Part shown: in pieces, positions 9,375 through 20,639 of the stretch
Layout: the number at the start of each line of letters is the position of its first letter
How positions within the stretch are numbered: the stretch's first letter is position 1
Source: Prorocentrum cordatum
Lineage: Eukaryota > Sar > Dinophyceae > Prorocentrales > Prorocentraceae
NCBI GenBank assembly: GCA_963575745.1
Contig: CAUYUJ010017660.1
Span: forward strand, 636,501-700,500
Direction of reading: 5' to 3'
DNA length: 64,000 nucleotides
Translations under genes and position numbers: made by a program
The notes under the pieces: model-generated
Told to the model about the DNA's origin: nothing
What the model saw: only the letters and a program-made list of their open reading frames with translations
The model's database searches: none

Positions 9375-9950
9375 CGAACATCTTGGGCCACGACAGACGA
9401 TATTTGGGATGTCCGTAAAGGTATTGGCTCAAACGAGGATTCGGTCGAGCTGTGTTTTCAGCCATCAGCGATGGCCGCTGATGAACAGATGATCGAGCCC
9501 CTTGCTTTGACGTGGAACTTCCACATTAATCAGGCGTCGGCAATAAACGGCTCTCCGATGATTTGCCCGAGACGGGGCGGGGGGGGAGGGGGGGGGAGTT
9601 GGCGACGAGGGGGAAGCACCACCAATCAAATCTTCATGGGCCTTTCTTGCCGACCCCTGCAAGACGCCGCGTCAATTCACGTGCAGCACGAAGCAGTTGC
9701 ACGCCTCTTCGGTCGATGCTTCCATCCTCGCTGCCGAGAAGGATCTCATCTTGGCCACGCTCGAGCACGTGGGCAGCATATCGCAGAGCACGGCGAAGGC
9801 AGCGCTGCGCAGGGGGGCGATGAGGAACGAATCAACTTGGCACATGGCGGACCGAGTTGCTTCGTGGAGCACCGACAAAGCGAGGGAGATCCGCAACGTG
9901 CTGCGGCACGTCGGCCAGGCCATCCTCAGACCCGATAGGCGCCATCTTCG
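9375..9950 (+). CDS. Possible first exons of a plus-strand gene
   Basis: Two coding-like stretches. The first, about 9390-9570, contains WDVRKGIGSNEDSVELCFQP and ends at a G-rich tract. The second, about 9655-9945, contains EKDLILATLEHVGSISQSTA and WHMADRVASWSTDKAREIRN, with amphipathic helical character. They lie in different frames separated by a G-run, consistent with exons. I do not recognise them. Their placement upstream of other plus-strand coding blocks suggests one gene, but no splice site is certain. Confidence 0.35.
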
Positions 9951-10138
9951 AAGTAGCCGATTATTCCGATTCGATTTCTGGTCCAGGGGAAGCGCCATTT
10001 TTTTCGATGTGACGATGTTTCAGTCGAGTCGAACCGGATCGTTGATAAATCCTCCAGCCCCACCAATGCAGGGCGCCATCGTGGGCGAAGTGTTTCCTAG
10101 GCGATAAGGGCGCCAATGACAAACGCACCTCCCGTCCG

Positions 10139-10216
10139 TCATCGCCACCGTCACCGCGGTGACAGTGGCGACGACAACCGTCATCGCCACCGTCACCGCG
10201 GTGACAATGGCGATGA
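10139..10216. repeat. Two tandem ~36-bp palindromes
   Basis: TCATCGCCACCGTCACCGCG begins each copy (10139-10174 and 10181-10216), followed by a pairing right arm. The centre CACCGCGGTG is perfectly palindromic and the outer arms pair, with a few mismatches. Related hairpins occur at 15844, 19510 and 24032. Confidence 0.8.
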
Positions 10217-10434
10217 AATTTCGAGGCCTCGGGGGGCCGCCTCCTTCCCAGGAGCTGGTTGACGCCCCGAAGAAGCGCAGGGTATCGCAGGAGGCGACAG
10301 GTGACCTGGAGGTTCTGGCCACTGAGCGCGGCTGGAACTTGGGCTATCAACAGAATATGCAGGCCGCGGGGCGAATCGATAATTGTTTTGCCGAGGATGG
10401 TCCCCGAGGGCAGTTGGGCGAAGACAGGAAGGGA

Positions 10435-10500
10435 GGGATGGGGTTGGGGGGGGGGGGGGGAAGGGGGGGGGGGGTGGCGGGGGCGAGTTTTTTTGTTTGA
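10435..10500. repeat. G-rich low-complexity tract
   Basis: Runs of up to 12 G with few interruptions; no coding signal. Confidence 0.8.
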
Positions 10501-10511
10501 GCCGTTATTTT

Positions 10512-11580
10512 TTGGTTTGAGCCGAAGTGAACATCGGAGTCGGGCAACCAAATGCACAGGCATTCTCGGTTGGCTCCGAAAGGCCGCCTGGCGTTACAGG
10601 GTAGGTTAAGGTCGCCGAGTTCGCGAGATGTTCACAGGGGCCCGACGTTGACGAGCTCGTTGCCAACTGGGCAGATGGCACGCGGTGGGAGGTGCCAGGT
10701 ACAGACGCGCAAGAAGAGCAAGGCCCCGAGGCAAAGGGTCCCCAGCTCGTGTACAGAGGGAACGATGGGGAGCAGGAGGTGAAGGTGGTTATCGTCAACC
10801 ACAAGTCCAGGGGGCAGTGGCTGCAGATGCTCAAAAAGGACAGGAAGCAGGTGTCGGAGCTTAAGGGGTGCAAAGACATCGAGGCCAATAATTTTTTCAC
10901 CAGCATGTGCGAGCTCTTCTGTTCGGGCGAGTCCGGCAAAGCGACGGTCGAGGCGAAAAAGACAGAGTGGCTCCATGAGAACGGCGAGACTAAGATGAGG
11001 GGGCCAGCGGCGGCATCGAAGTCAGATCGTAAGGCTGTAGCCAAATATATCGACTCGGTGAAGGATGGCGAGAACGAGGGCAAGGACGAGGACGAGGGCG
11101 AACCCGCGGACGAGAACGAGGGCAAGGAGAGCTCCGACGCCGCGGAGGAATCGGCGGATGGCGCGGTGCACCCGAAGAGGAGGTCGGCGGCTGCCGTGGC
11201 GATGGGCATGAAGCGGCCGTCTGCTGCGGCAGTGGCAGCGCCCAGAGCGAAGGAGCTCAAGGCTGATGACGACGACAACGAGGGCGAGGAACCCCTGGAC
11301 GACAAGAAGGAGAGCGCCGAGGATCCTGATGGGGGCGGATGGGGCCGCGGAGGGCGAGCAGCCCGAGGTCGAGCCAAAGCGCAGGCGCAGGGCTCTTCGG
11401 CGGCCTGCCGCGAGCCCGAGGGCAGACGCTGAGCCCGCGGACCTGGCTGAGCCAGCCTCAGCGGGGCCAGCAGTGGCGCCAGTGGCGCCAGCAGTTCCAG
11501 AGGTTCCAGCCGTTTCGCTGCCCCCCGCGGCGCCAGTGCACATGGGCGAGCAGATCTCATATGATGAGATTTTCGGCTGA
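10512..11580 (+). CDS. Acidic/basic low-complexity coding block, frameshift at a G5 run
   Basis: From about 10627 a frame reads DVDELVANWADGTRWEVPG and continues to KVVIVNHKSRGQWLQMLKKD and CKDIEANNFFTSMCELF, which look folded. It then becomes highly charged, with Lys-Arg-Pro/Ser-Ala repeats (MKRPSAAAVA) common in dinoflagellate nuclear proteins. At 11331-11335 a G5 run divides the frames: removing one G would join the upstream frame to the open frame that ends IAYDEIFG-like at 11580 (ISYDEIFG). An in-frame TAG near 10600 means the upstream part may belong to another exon. Probably an exon of the same plus-strand gene as the following blocks. No catalytic domain is seen. Confidence 0.5.
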
Positions 11581-11639
11581 GCCTTGTAAGCTGTCATCTC
11601 GCTCTCCATCGATCGTCCCGCAGTCTCTTGAGTAGGCGA

Positions 11640-12020
11640 GGCAGATCAGATGGAATGTGCTTGAGAAGTCTGGGGGATGGGGGGGGGGGAGAAGGGGGCG
11701 CGAATGAAGGGGGGAATAGCGTTGACAAGAAGAGGTCGGGAAGGAAACTTAAGACCGAGAAAACGGGGGGATCACAGGAGGAAGAGACGCGAAGACAGCA
11801 TGGACAAGATGAGGGGAGGAACGGGATATGGGGGGGGGGGAACGTCAGACAGGGAAAGGGATTAGCATAGCACGGAAGGGAAAGGACTACAGTGGAGGGT
11901 GGAGGTAGGCGAGGAAGCAGGAGGAGGAGGAGGAGGAGGAGGACGAGGAGGAGGAGGGGGAGGAGCAGAGGATGCTCATCGCCTTCTCCCGCTGTCCATC
12001 TCGCGCCTCTCCCGCGCCGC
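11640..12020. other. Purine-rich spacer or intron
   Basis: G/A-rich sequence with G8-G10 runs and (GGA)n near 11919-11965, ending in a pyrimidine-rich acceptor-like stretch and CCGCCAG before the next coding block. No independent gene is visible. Confidence 0.6.
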
Positions 12021-12311
12021 CAGGACTTGATCGACGCCAGCGACCCCATCAAGATCAATGAGGCTCTCCAGACTGTCTACCGCAGCAACGAGGTGCAACA
12101 GCTGAGGCAGCAGAAGGGGCGCGGGGACAAGGGCCACGTCGCGGAACGGCTGATCAAAGACATCAACAGTAGCGGCGAGCCGACGAACCCGTTAGGCTGG
12201 GGCCTGGAGGGCAGTTCGGATCCCAGCAAGGCGCAGAGCGTAGAGGAGAAGCTGAACACCATCAGGGCGGGCAAAAACAAAGGCACGATCGCAGAAGAGA
12301 TGCAATTCTGA
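12021..12311 (+). CDS. Coding block with a helical 95-residue segment
   Basis: Begins after an acceptor-like CGCCGCCAG at about 12015-12023. It encodes DLIDASDPIKINEALQTVYR, then RGDKGHVAERLIKDINSSG and SVEEKLNTIRAGKNKGTIAE, ending at a TGA at 12309-12311. It is helical and polar. The upstream Arg-rich part of the frame is translated (GGA)n and is not credible. I infer an exon of the plus-strand gene; the stop may lie beyond the true donor site. The family is not named. Confidence 0.5.
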   Translation, partial: QDLIDASDPIKINEALQTVYRSNEVQQLRQQKGRGDKGHVAERLIKDINSSGEPTNPLGWGLEGSSDPSKAQSVEEKLNTIRAGKNKGTIAEEMQF

Positions 12312-12399
12312 GAAAATCAAGCAGTCGGGATGGGTAGCCCCGACAAGCGGGGGGGGGGGGGGCGGCCCAATTGCAAGCCGTTTCAATCGCGCCTGTGCC

Positions 12400-12535
12400 G
12401 AGAAACCTTCGTTGACATTTGGTTACGACAGCGTAGTCGGGAATCAGAAGCAGGCCTTCCGCGCCAAGTGGGCGCAGAGCGAATGCGACGAGGTCGAGCA
12501 TCCCTATAGTGAAACGCCAACTTACATATCAGGGC
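12400..12535 (+). CDS. Short probable exon (QAFRAKWAQ type)
   Basis: About 40 residues: FGYDSVVGNQKQAFRAKWAQ, followed by ECDEVEHPYSETPTYISG. The RxxWA pattern followed by acidic residues resembles short exons that I have seen repeatedly in the N-terminal regions of dinoflagellate-expanded proteins. It is flanked by a G-rich tract upstream and non-coding sequence downstream. This rests on pattern recall, not on a search. Confidence 0.4.
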
Positions 12536-12699
12536 GAGTCGAAACAAGATTTGGGTTGGGTCCTGGGGCGCCGAGGGAACTCCAGGGCGTGCCACTTTCG
12601 GGGCAGCAGCGGAACGCCTCGGGGCGGCCGCTGGGCGGCTTGAGATCCAGGCCCAAACTGGGCCTTGAAATAGAAACGGCAGGACGGAGGCCAGCGAGG

Positions 12700-13255
12700 A
12701 GAGGCGGGGGGGGGGGGGGGGGGGGGGGGGCGAGGGGGTGGAGGAGGAGGAAGTGAGGGAGGAGGATGATGAGAGGAGAGGAGGCGGAGGGGATGGAGGG
12801 AGGGGGGGGGAGCGGGGTGGAGGGGCGGGCGGAGGATGAGGGGGGGGGGGGGGAGGAGGAGAGGGGGGGGGGGGGGGGAGCGCGAGGGGATGGGAGGGGG
12901 GGGGGGGGGGGGGGGGGGGGTGGTGAGGAGGGGGCGCGCGGGCGCGACGAGGGGGGGGGGGGGGGGGGGGCGGAGGCCATCGCCACCCTTCGAACCCACA
13001 CTGAGAAATGAGAGAGAAGATCGAGAAGGAGGAGAGGACGGGACTTCTCGAACGCGGTCTCATCAGCCTCTGGGCGCGCTGCCTGGATGGAGGGGGAGGC
13101 CCATTGGGCATCGCCCGATGGCGGAGGGGGCGAAACGCGCGTTGTGAGGATGGGGAGGTGGACGAGGATGGGAATATGGGGCCGGGGGGGGGGGGGGGGA
13201 AGGGTGATGTGGGGGAGGAAAACGCAAGGCGATGATGTGGGGGGATGAAGAGGGC

Positions 13256-13298
<43 letters not shown>

Positions 13299-13560
13299 GA
13301 GGGGTGGAGTGAGGCGGAGGAGGATGCGAGAGGGAGGTGGGAGTGGGGGGGGGGCGGGGGGGGGGCGGGGGATTGAGGCGAAGGAGGAGGATGCGGAGGA
13401 GGAGGAGAGGAGGAGCGGGAGGAGGGGAGGAGGATGAGAAGGAGGGGAGGGAGAAGAGGGGGAGGAGGAAAAGCAGGCGCAGGAGGATGAGGAGGAGGAG
13501 CAGGAGGAGGAGGAGGAAGAGGAGGGGGAGGGGGAGGAGGAGGAGGAGGGGGAGGAGTGG
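12700..13560. repeat. Poly-G and (GGA) low-complexity region
   Basis: Repeated G runs, including about 36 Gs at 13261-13297, mixed with GGA/GAG triplets. Apparent Pro-rich ORFs on the minus strand are artefacts. It is a probable intron body. Confidence 0.9.
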
Positions 13561-13956
13561 GAGCCCAGGCAGCGCGTTATGCGATGAAGTGCGTGCTGAT
13601 GGGGCCGCCGCGGTGCTACTGGTGCAGCATGGCGGAGAGCCTTCGAATTCTATGCGTGGCGCAGGCGCACGTTGCCTCTTCACTGCTTTTCACGTGCTTG
13701 ATCTTATGCTCTCATCCGCCTCCTCCCGACGCAGCCCGTCTCCATCCATGACCTCCGTTCTTCCCCCTTGGGCTCTTTGGCTTCTTTGGCTTGCCGAACT
13801 CTCGCTACCATCATCTGCCCCCCAATGGAATCCCGCGGGGCGGGGGCAAACCGAGGAGGTGGGATCCCGAGCAACGATATGGGAGAAGAACCGAGGTGGG
13901 GGAGAGCGGGTGGAAGGATGATGAAGATGAAGAGGCATGCAGGTAGGAAGGTGTGT

Positions 13957-13963
13957 GTGCGTG

Positions 13964-14054
<91 letters not shown>

Positions 14055-14075
14055 GAATGTGTGTGTGCGTGAGGG
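13957..14075. repeat. (GT)n microsatellite
   Basis: About 90 bp of GT dinucleotide repeat with a few GC substitutions. Confidence 0.95.
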
Positions 14076-14226
14076 GGTGCGTTGGTGGGGGGATGAGGTG
14101 AGTGGGGCGAGGAGCGCGGTAACTATTTGAGGTGCGATGAAGAAGAGGAAGGTGGTGGAAGATGCGGCTGGGCGGGTGCGCGCAGGCGGGGAAGGGGCGG
14201 TGGCGGGGGGCAGGTAAAGGGGCCAG

Positions 14227-14227
<1 letters not shown>

Positions 14228-14272
<45 letters not shown>

Positions 14273-14276
14273 GAGC

Positions 14277-14310
<34 letters not shown>

Positions 14311-14331
14311 GGGAGAGAGCGAGAGGAGAGA

Positions 14332-14388
<57 letters not shown>
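14228..14388. repeat. (GA)n microsatellite with GGA interruptions
   Basis: About 160 bp of GA repeat, interrupted by occasional GG or GC. Confidence 0.95.
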
Positions 14389-14841
14389 CGGCATGTCGTG
14401 GGTGCAGAATACGGGAGCGGATGCCCGCCAGGGATTCAGCAGTGCGTTCGCGCGCTCGTGGACGCGGCGCGCCTTGTGGAGCAAGGGGGTCGACAGCGCG
14501 GACCCCGAGTGCACGCGTCTCCGCAAACCCCAGGGGTCTGGGGTAGGAGACAGTAGGACATCGGAGGATGATGGGAAGATAAGGCGGTGAAAGGGGGATG
14601 ATGAGGAGGAGGTGACAAGGAGGGGGGGGGGGGGGGAAGGAGGAGGAGGAGGAGGAGAAATATGGATGGCGACGAGGAGAAGGAGAAGACCCAGGAGGAG
14701 GAGCAGCCGCAGCAGGGGCGAGCACAGGGATCGGGGCAAGATGCAAGGGAAGACGAGAAGGATGAAGAGGAGGACGTGGATGCGGGAGGAGGAGGAGGAG
14801 GAGGAGGAGGAGCGGAAGGATAAGTTTGCAAAGCAATTGCA

Positions 14842-15516
14842 AGCATGCACCCACAGGGCGACAAGAACCTTGCCGGCGCCAGCAGCGAGGGGCAGCCAGT
14901 TCCAGCCCAGCAACCAGCTCAGCAACCAACTCCAGCTCAGCCGCCAACTCCAGCTCAGCCGCCAACTCCAGCTCTGCCGCCAGCTCCAACGCCGCCAACT
15001 GGCCAGGGGGATCGTCGCGGCAAGAAGAGAGGGAAGGCAAAGCCCGAAGCAAATGGTGATGCTGCCGTGGAGACCCCTGCCCAGAAGCGTGCGCGCCTCA
15101 AGAAGGAGAAGCAGGATGCCAGATCGGAGACCCCCAAAGATCATCAGAAAGAGTTGGTCAAGACAGCCCGCGAGAACTTCTCCAGGTACGCGTCTACCGC
15201 GTCATCGGTTTCTCACATTCTGCACTCCATCGATGCCGACCACGAAGATTGGAGCTTTGCCAAGAACGATGTCGAAGTGAAGAAGATGAGTGACCTCATG
15301 GGAGATCTGATGAAAACCATTGCGAACTGCCCGATCATGTCGGCTGTGATCACCACTGAGTTCAGCGCGCTGAAGAACACGCTCCAGAGCGATTACCAGA
15401 CAGCGCTGGTCAAGCTCAAGGGCCTCTCGAAGCTGCTCGAAGAGATCAACGCGTGCTCCGAGATCCTCCTGGGGTGCTACAAATGCCGCAGGAACGCCAA
15501 GAACGCCAAGAAGTAG
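14842..15516 (+). CDS. Pro/Gln-rich linker plus helical domain
   Basis: An ATG at 14845 opens a 223-residue frame: a Pro/Ala/Gln-rich repeat (about residues 18-52, unit PTPAQP), a basic segment (KKRGKAKPEA, KRARLKKEKQDARSE), then an about 120-residue helical domain (KELVKTARENFSRYASTASS, ISYM-like DLMGDLMKTIANCPIMSAV, ALVKLKGLSKLLEEINACSE). It ends in TAG at 15514. Codon use and the long helical domain argue for real coding. It lies between other plus-strand blocks and could be an exon ending at its own stop or read through from a donor upstream. Family not recognised. Confidence 0.6.
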   Translation, partial: SMHPQGDKNLAGASSEGQPVPAQQPAQQPTPAQPPTPAQPPTPALPPAPTPPTGQGDRRGKKRGKAKPEANGDAAVETPAQKRARLKKEKQDARSETPKDHQKELVKTARENFSRYASTASSVSHILHSIDADHEDWSFAKNDVEVKKMSDLMGDLMKTIANCPIMSAVITTEFSALKNTLQSDYQTALVKLKGLSKLLEEINACSEILLGCYKCRRNAKNAKK

Positions 15517-15770
15517 CTCTCCGACTTCGCGCAGGCGGGGGCCAGGCTGGGGGCAGCCAGAGGTTTCCTGACATGAGCTAGCTTGATGGGGATTCGTGGG
15601 GTGAAGCGTCGGCTCGACGAAGCCATTCTGATTAGTTTTTTTCTTGGGACCTGCATTTATCCGCCCCCCGATCCTTTCGGGGAATCAGGTTCTGGTTGTT
15701 GCTATCGCGACTGCCGCGGGGAGGCGGTTCAGGCGTGGAATTGCCGGCTGAACATCCCAAAAGTTCCGGT

Positions 15771-15900
15771 GGCAATGGCGGTGACACGTTGGCGGTGATA
15801 GATGCGGTGACAGGCACTTTTACAAGTGAAAACATATGGGAAATGCGATGACATCGATTGTCATCGCAACTGTCATCGCCGGCCCAGTTCCGGCGACATT
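15771..15900. repeat. Cluster of small hairpins
   Basis: Perfect 10-bp arms TGCGATGACA (15844-15853) and TGTCATCGCA (15859-15868) with a 5-nt loop, followed by a second TCGCCGG/CCGGCGA hairpin. GGCGGTGACA-type half-sites lie just upstream. Same sequence family as 10139-10216. Confidence 0.65.
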
Positions 15901-16779
15901 CGGTGAACCCTCTGAGGCGCCCTTCGGGGCGCGAAATTCCCAAACGTCCAACAGCTTCGAGCGAGTTCGTCATGGGGGAGTCCTCTGGTGCCTGCAGGCG
16001 CATTGGCGGCAGTGTGCGCGGCAGCATCTCAGCAAGAGCTCGAGTAAATTGTGAAAGCGCCAACTGGAACACATAGGCGGAGCATAATGAACTCTGCGAG
16101 GGCCCATGGGGGCTCGGCCGATACAGTAGGCTTGCAAATAGTCTTTCGAGAGCTCTTAACTCAGCGCTGCAAGTTGTTTGTGGCCGTCGCGAAGCGAGTT
16201 TATAGCATTTGAGACGCTGCACTCCCGCGTCTGTGCTCAGTGCGCCACTGTGTCCTCTCTGGCCAGCCTCTCGTCTCTGCCATGCCGCACCTGCGCGCGC
16301 TCCTCTCATCCCTTGCCAACCCGCCACCTCGAACCTCAACCCCTGCTCGCTCCTCTCTACCCCTCATCTCCTTACCCTGTCACGCCTTCTGCCTGTTCCT
16401 CCAGTCTGCCTTCCAGAGCTGCCCCTGGACGCATGGCGTTCGCAACGTCATTTCGGCCGTGCGTGGTCGCTCATGGCGGTCGAAGTACTCAGCGGGAGAT
16501 CGGCGCTCGAACAACAAAGCGTTGCCGCGTTGTTCGTCTGAGACATATGGGTGCGCAACCTTGTTTCTGGCCACGGCCAAGCGTATCTTTCGAGGGGAGA
16601 GAGGCTTGATCTTAGAAGCGGGCTGGGGTCTGACGGTAGAGGCGTTGACCTCGCTGCCACGAGCAGGATCAGCAAGCTCGGAACGCGCCGACCTTTGGGC
16701 GGTGCATGCGTGGTCAGGGCAGTGAATGCGGGCGCGCTTCAGAGCAACTCCCCACGTGCTTTCCAAACCGCTTCCTCCA

Positions 16780-16862
16780 CTATCGCCCTCCTCTTCCTCC
16801 TCCTCCTCCTCCTCCTCCTCCTCCCCCTCCTCCTCGTCCTCCTCCTCCTCCCCCCCCATCTG
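16780..16862. repeat. (CTC)n tract
   Basis: About 65 bp of CTC triplets. The Ser-rich start of the reading frame that crosses it is not credible protein. Confidence 0.9.
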
Positions 16863-16957
16863 CAGCGCTCGTGATCACCGCCATCATCGCCGTCGTCGCC
16901 AGCATCACGGTCGCAATCACGGTTTATCGTCTGTTTCGGTGAGGCCATTTTCGCTGC

Positions 16958-18660
16958 AGGCCATTCGGGCGGCGCCGTCCGAGCGTTCATGCGCGATGGC
17001 GCCCAGGCCACAGCGCGACGCTGGCGATCGATCGCGCTCAGCGAGGGCCACCGCAGAGGGGCCGAGATCATGGCATGTCAGTTCAGACGCTGAGCGTGAG
17101 GCAGGTGCTAGTTTGCTGCGTCATTTCCTTTCACTGTATGGCCAATGCAAAATGACGGCGAAGGACTTCTGCATCGCGTGCTGGCATTGTCATTCAGCTG
17201 GCGTCCCAGGCGGCGCCTTCAACAACTACGGGGTGCACCCCGAGTCCCAGACGGGCGCGTTCCAGCAGCGCCTTGATAGAGTATTACCAATGGCTGGTGA
17301 GATGATGTTCGTGGACACACCGCTGTCCCTTGGATCCTCCAGTTCTCGCCAGATAATATCCGTGCCAATGCGGTGCGTATGGGGAAGCTTGGAGGAGGAA
17401 TGCTCCAGCGACCCCGCCATCTGGGAAACATTGCGGGCTGCGCCCGACCAGAGGGAGCAGGGCGTTTTGGACGCGCCCATCTACCAGAGCAGACCTGAGG
17501 TTGCAGAAGCCCGAGAGCACGGGCGACCCCCGCCGCCCCCGCTTGCCGTGTACCTCGACGGGGTAGCATGCACGAATAGCGCAGCAGGCCGACAAGAGAC
17601 CGTGACAGGTCTGTGGGCCATCAATTTGGTATCCAACCGGCGGCATTTTTTAGTTGCTCTTCGGTCGTCCGATGAATGCACCTGCGGGTGTCGTGGCCGC
17701 TGCAGTTTCCACCCCATCTTGCGCGCCATCGAGTGGCAGTTCGAAAGCCGCCAGCGAGGCGGGGCGCCACGAGCACGACGCGACTACGAAGAGTTCGGCG
17801 TCGACGATGAGCCCAGCCGAGGCAGCGGAGCGCCGCTGTCGCACAGAGCCATTCTTCTATGGGTGAAGGGCGACTGGGCTGAGCACGCAAGCGTGCTCGG
17901 CCTGAGCAGCTGGGCCAGCAAATATTCGCCGTGCCAGTTCTGCAGATGTTGTCAAGAAGATTGCCACGGCCTCCACTCCGAACTCGGTCAGGTCGACGGT
18001 CCGCGCTGGTCCATCAAAGGCCACGACAGCTACAACATCGATTGCAGGCGGTGCGAGATAGATGTTCACCTGAAAGATGAGACGCGCAGATCAGACCTCT
18101 TGAAGGCATTGAAATGGACGGACGGCGGCAAGGCTGTGGGCGGCCGCCTCATATCTAAAGATGCGGTGGTCAACGGAGTGAGGCTGCAAGCAGGCGACCG
18201 ACTCGAACCGCGGGGGCGGTTGGTGGACATCGGTTTCCTTGAGGTAGTGGAACCCCCCATTGACATAGTTCTTTGGCGACCGAGGACAGCGGATAAGGGG
18301 AACGTGATCGATGGGGTGGTTCACCGCTGCCCACTGTTCAGCCAGCGACTCAACACGTCGCCGCACGAGGCGCTCGCGATTGACAGTCTCCACGCACTCT
18401 TTCTCGGACCAATGTTGAGATACATCGCTTCTGCACTTTGGCGCGTGCAGTTGCGCAATCCACTCAGGCTCGGCGGCGCTCTCGATTCGGTCCTTGAGCT
18501 GGGCTGCAAGCATAAAGGCCAAGCTAGATGCTTGGCAGGAGGTCAGCAACATCCCCCTCGACAGGCGCATCAACGGGCTCACGTTAAAGATGATGGGGCC
18601 TTGTAAGAAGAATGACTTCCAGGACTACTGGCCTCCAAATGCAAGAGGGGGCGTATCAAA
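16958..18660 (+). CDS. Core exon of a dinoflagellate-expanded Cys-rich family (possibly transposase-derived)
   Basis: The largest coding block of the plus-strand gene. In order: RHFLSLYGQCKMTAKDFCIA near the start, NYGVHPESQTGAFQQRLDRV, YLDGVACTNSA, a Cys cluster CTCGCRGRCSFHP, KGDWAEHASVLGLSSW, CQFCRCCQEDC, CRRCEIDVHL, LVDIGFLEVVEPPIDIVLWR and DSLHALFLGPM. I recognise this order (Y-x-DGV, CxCGCRGWC, KGDWAEF, D-x-LH) as an abundant uncharacterised dinoflagellate family. The D/H motif loosely recalls En/Spm-type TNP2 transposases, which is inference. At about 18490 the frame shifts by one, and SIKAKLDAWQEVSNIPLDRR continues in the new frame to about 18655. There is no homopolymer at that break, so it may be genuine. 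An ATG at 16996 is in frame but need not be the start. Confidence 0.7.
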
Positions 18661-18836
18661 CATCGCATCCACTTTCTCCTCTTCCTGAACCTTCGCCTCC
18701 TCCTGCTCCTCCCACTCCACCTCCTTGTTGTGTGCCAGTGGCCAAGGCTCGCTCAGTCATAGCTCAGTGGCCCTCCTCCTGCTCGTCGCCCATCCTCGAT
18801 CAGGACCCCGCTTCCCTTCCTCTCCTTCTCTCTGGC

Positions 18837-18837
<1 letters not shown>

Positions 18838-18868
<31 letters not shown>

Positions 18869-18901
18869 GTTTTTTCCTCTCTCTCTCTCTCTCTCTCTTC
18901 T

Positions 18902-18961
<60 letters not shown>

Positions 18962-18962
18962 C
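18838..18962. repeat. Poly-T and (CT)n tract in an intron
   Basis: About 28 T followed by about 80 bp of CT repeat, between the core exon and the next exon. Confidence 0.95.
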
Positions 18963-19114
18963 CTTCGCTCAGCCTTCCTCTTCTGTCTGGTTCCAGCCCC
19001 TCGTCGACCCTCGGAGGGGGGGGGGGGGGCGAGCAGGCAGTTGGCGAAGATCACCCGAGTGCTTCCATCGGTTCAGCAGCGGCCAGGGTGAGAGGGAGAG
19101 GGGAGAGGGAAAAG

Positions 19115-19117
<3 letters not shown>

Positions 19118-19192
<75 letters not shown>
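19118..19192. repeat. (GA)n microsatellite in an intron
   Basis: About 75 bp of perfect GA repeat, followed within 150 bp by a G-run (19321-19346). Confidence 0.95.
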
Positions 19193-19196
<4 letters not shown>

Positions 19197-19509
19197 GGGA
19201 AGGGCGGGAGGAGGAAGCAAAAGCAACCTGGAGGGGAAGAGTAACAGGTGAGGGCGGCCTGCTGCCGGAATCCAGGGCCCCAGACGACCGCTGCTGCACG
19301 CGGTGGGGTGCAGGGGTGAGGGGGGGGGGGGGGGGGGGGGGGGGGGCGGGGGCGGGGGGGCGCAACCCTGTCTTCATGGAACACCCTGCCCCAGCCGACC
19401 TTCCAGCGTGGCTGCGTCGCGGCTTAGATCCGCCATTGCCCCGCCCCTGGGGGCGCCAGATAGTTTGGAGAAGCGCGTTTACATTCCCACTTGTACGTCG
19501 ACCGCGCGT

Positions 19510-19543
19510 CACTGCCAACGTCGCCGCGGGGGCGTTGGCAGTG
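19510..19543. repeat. Hairpin with 11-bp perfect arms
   Basis: CACTGCCAACG (19510-19520) pairs perfectly with CGTTGGCAGTG (19533-19543). Compared with the CATCGCC/GGCGATG arms of the copies at 10181 and 24032, the changes on the two sides are compensatory. Confidence 0.8.
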
Positions 19544-19584
19544 GCGTCGGCGTGCCATGCAATCGCAGGGCCCGCAGCACCCAG

Positions 19585-19883
19585 GGGCGAAGGTGAGCTT
19601 GAAAGCATCGGAGTGCGCAGTCATGTTACCGTTCGTACTTCACCTTTTGGAGGAGCACGGCGGGGCCAGCACGTTCGGGGGCGCCTTCATTGGCGCAGGC
19701 GTTTCCCTTAGCAGTCTCTTGGCCGAGCTGAAGAAGACTGGTCCGATCCCGCCCATTGGAAACATGAGGGTCCTTCGGAGTCAGCTGGAGATGCACGCGC
19801 ACTGCGCCGGGGTATCAGGCATTCAGCTGACGCCAATGCACCATTTGCTTTGCCATCTAGTTCAGAGGACACTGGGCATGTAA
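19585..19883 (+). CDS. Exon of the Cys-rich family gene
   Basis: An acceptor-like CACCCAG precedes GGGCGAAGG. The exon encodes KVSLKASECAVMLPFVLHLL, then FIGAGVSLSSLLAELKKTG and TPMHHLLCHLVQRTLGM. The LLPF... and H-x-x-x-HL motifs match the C-terminal part of the same family as the core exon. Translation stops at the donor-like CATGTAAAC; the next exon at about 20512 continues the family pattern. The short GGGGC shared by the 3' end of the previous exon and this acceptor fits the repeated-boundary introns described in dinoflagellates. Confidence 0.65.
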
Positions 19884-20083
19884 ACAATCATCCACCACCC
19901 CCGACTGTGAGACGGGTCAACGCCCGATCTATTATCTAATTGCTCTCGTCCTGTTGGTTCGTTTTGCCAATATCACCCCCTCGCCATGCCCCTCTTATCA
20001 CTAACGATGCTACGGCGGTGAACGATGACTATGATGAGGGGTGGGGGGGCTAACGCTAAGACAGCACTGCTTGGGACACGGTA

Positions 20084-20235
<152 letters not shown>

Positions 20236-20505
20236 AGCTCGGGGCTTTCGGATCGGCGTCCAGGCAGTTTTCATGCAAGTGGGCCTCCCGTCTCCCAAAC
20301 GGGGGCGGCGGCGAAGACAGGGGAGAGCGGGGGGCAAAGACCGATCGAGAGTGGGGGATGGCGAGGGGAGGGGGATGGAACGGCGATCAGGGAACTGGAA
20401 GGGAGTGGGGGAGGGGAGGGATGGGGGGCAGGAGGAGGAGAAGGAGGAGGAGGTGGAGCAACAGGAGGTAGGGGAAGAATGGTGGCTCCAGTTTCGGGTT
20501 TCGTC

Positions 20506-20632
20506 GGGGGATGCCGATTCACGGGTCGCCAAAGTTGTGCCGCTGCTTCGCGGATGAGGGCTTGAACAGCTCACTCAGATATGTGGCGCAGTTTTGCCGC
20601 CGCAGATCATTCTCCTCGCGCGTCCACAGGGG
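20506..20632 (+). CDS. Terminal exon of the Cys-rich family gene
   Basis: Encodes PIHGSPKLCRCFADEGLNSS and LRYVAQFCRRRSFSSRVHR. Joined to the preceding exon it gives LGMPIHGSPKL...DEGLN, which corresponds to the G-N-P-x-x-x-x-x-x-DE-x-LN pattern I recall at the end of this family. The shared ATG at the end of the previous exon and the start of this one is compatible with a boundary repeat. The true end is uncertain. Confidence 0.55.
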
Positions 20633-20639
20633 TCATGTC

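Noticed and set aside
9411-9432. Spliced-leader-like sequence: TCCGTA then TTGGCTCAA at the right spacing
   Set aside because: Matches the dinoflagellate spliced leader at 16 of 22 positions by my count. A match this good is expected roughly 0.4 times by chance in a window of this size, so it is not convincing.
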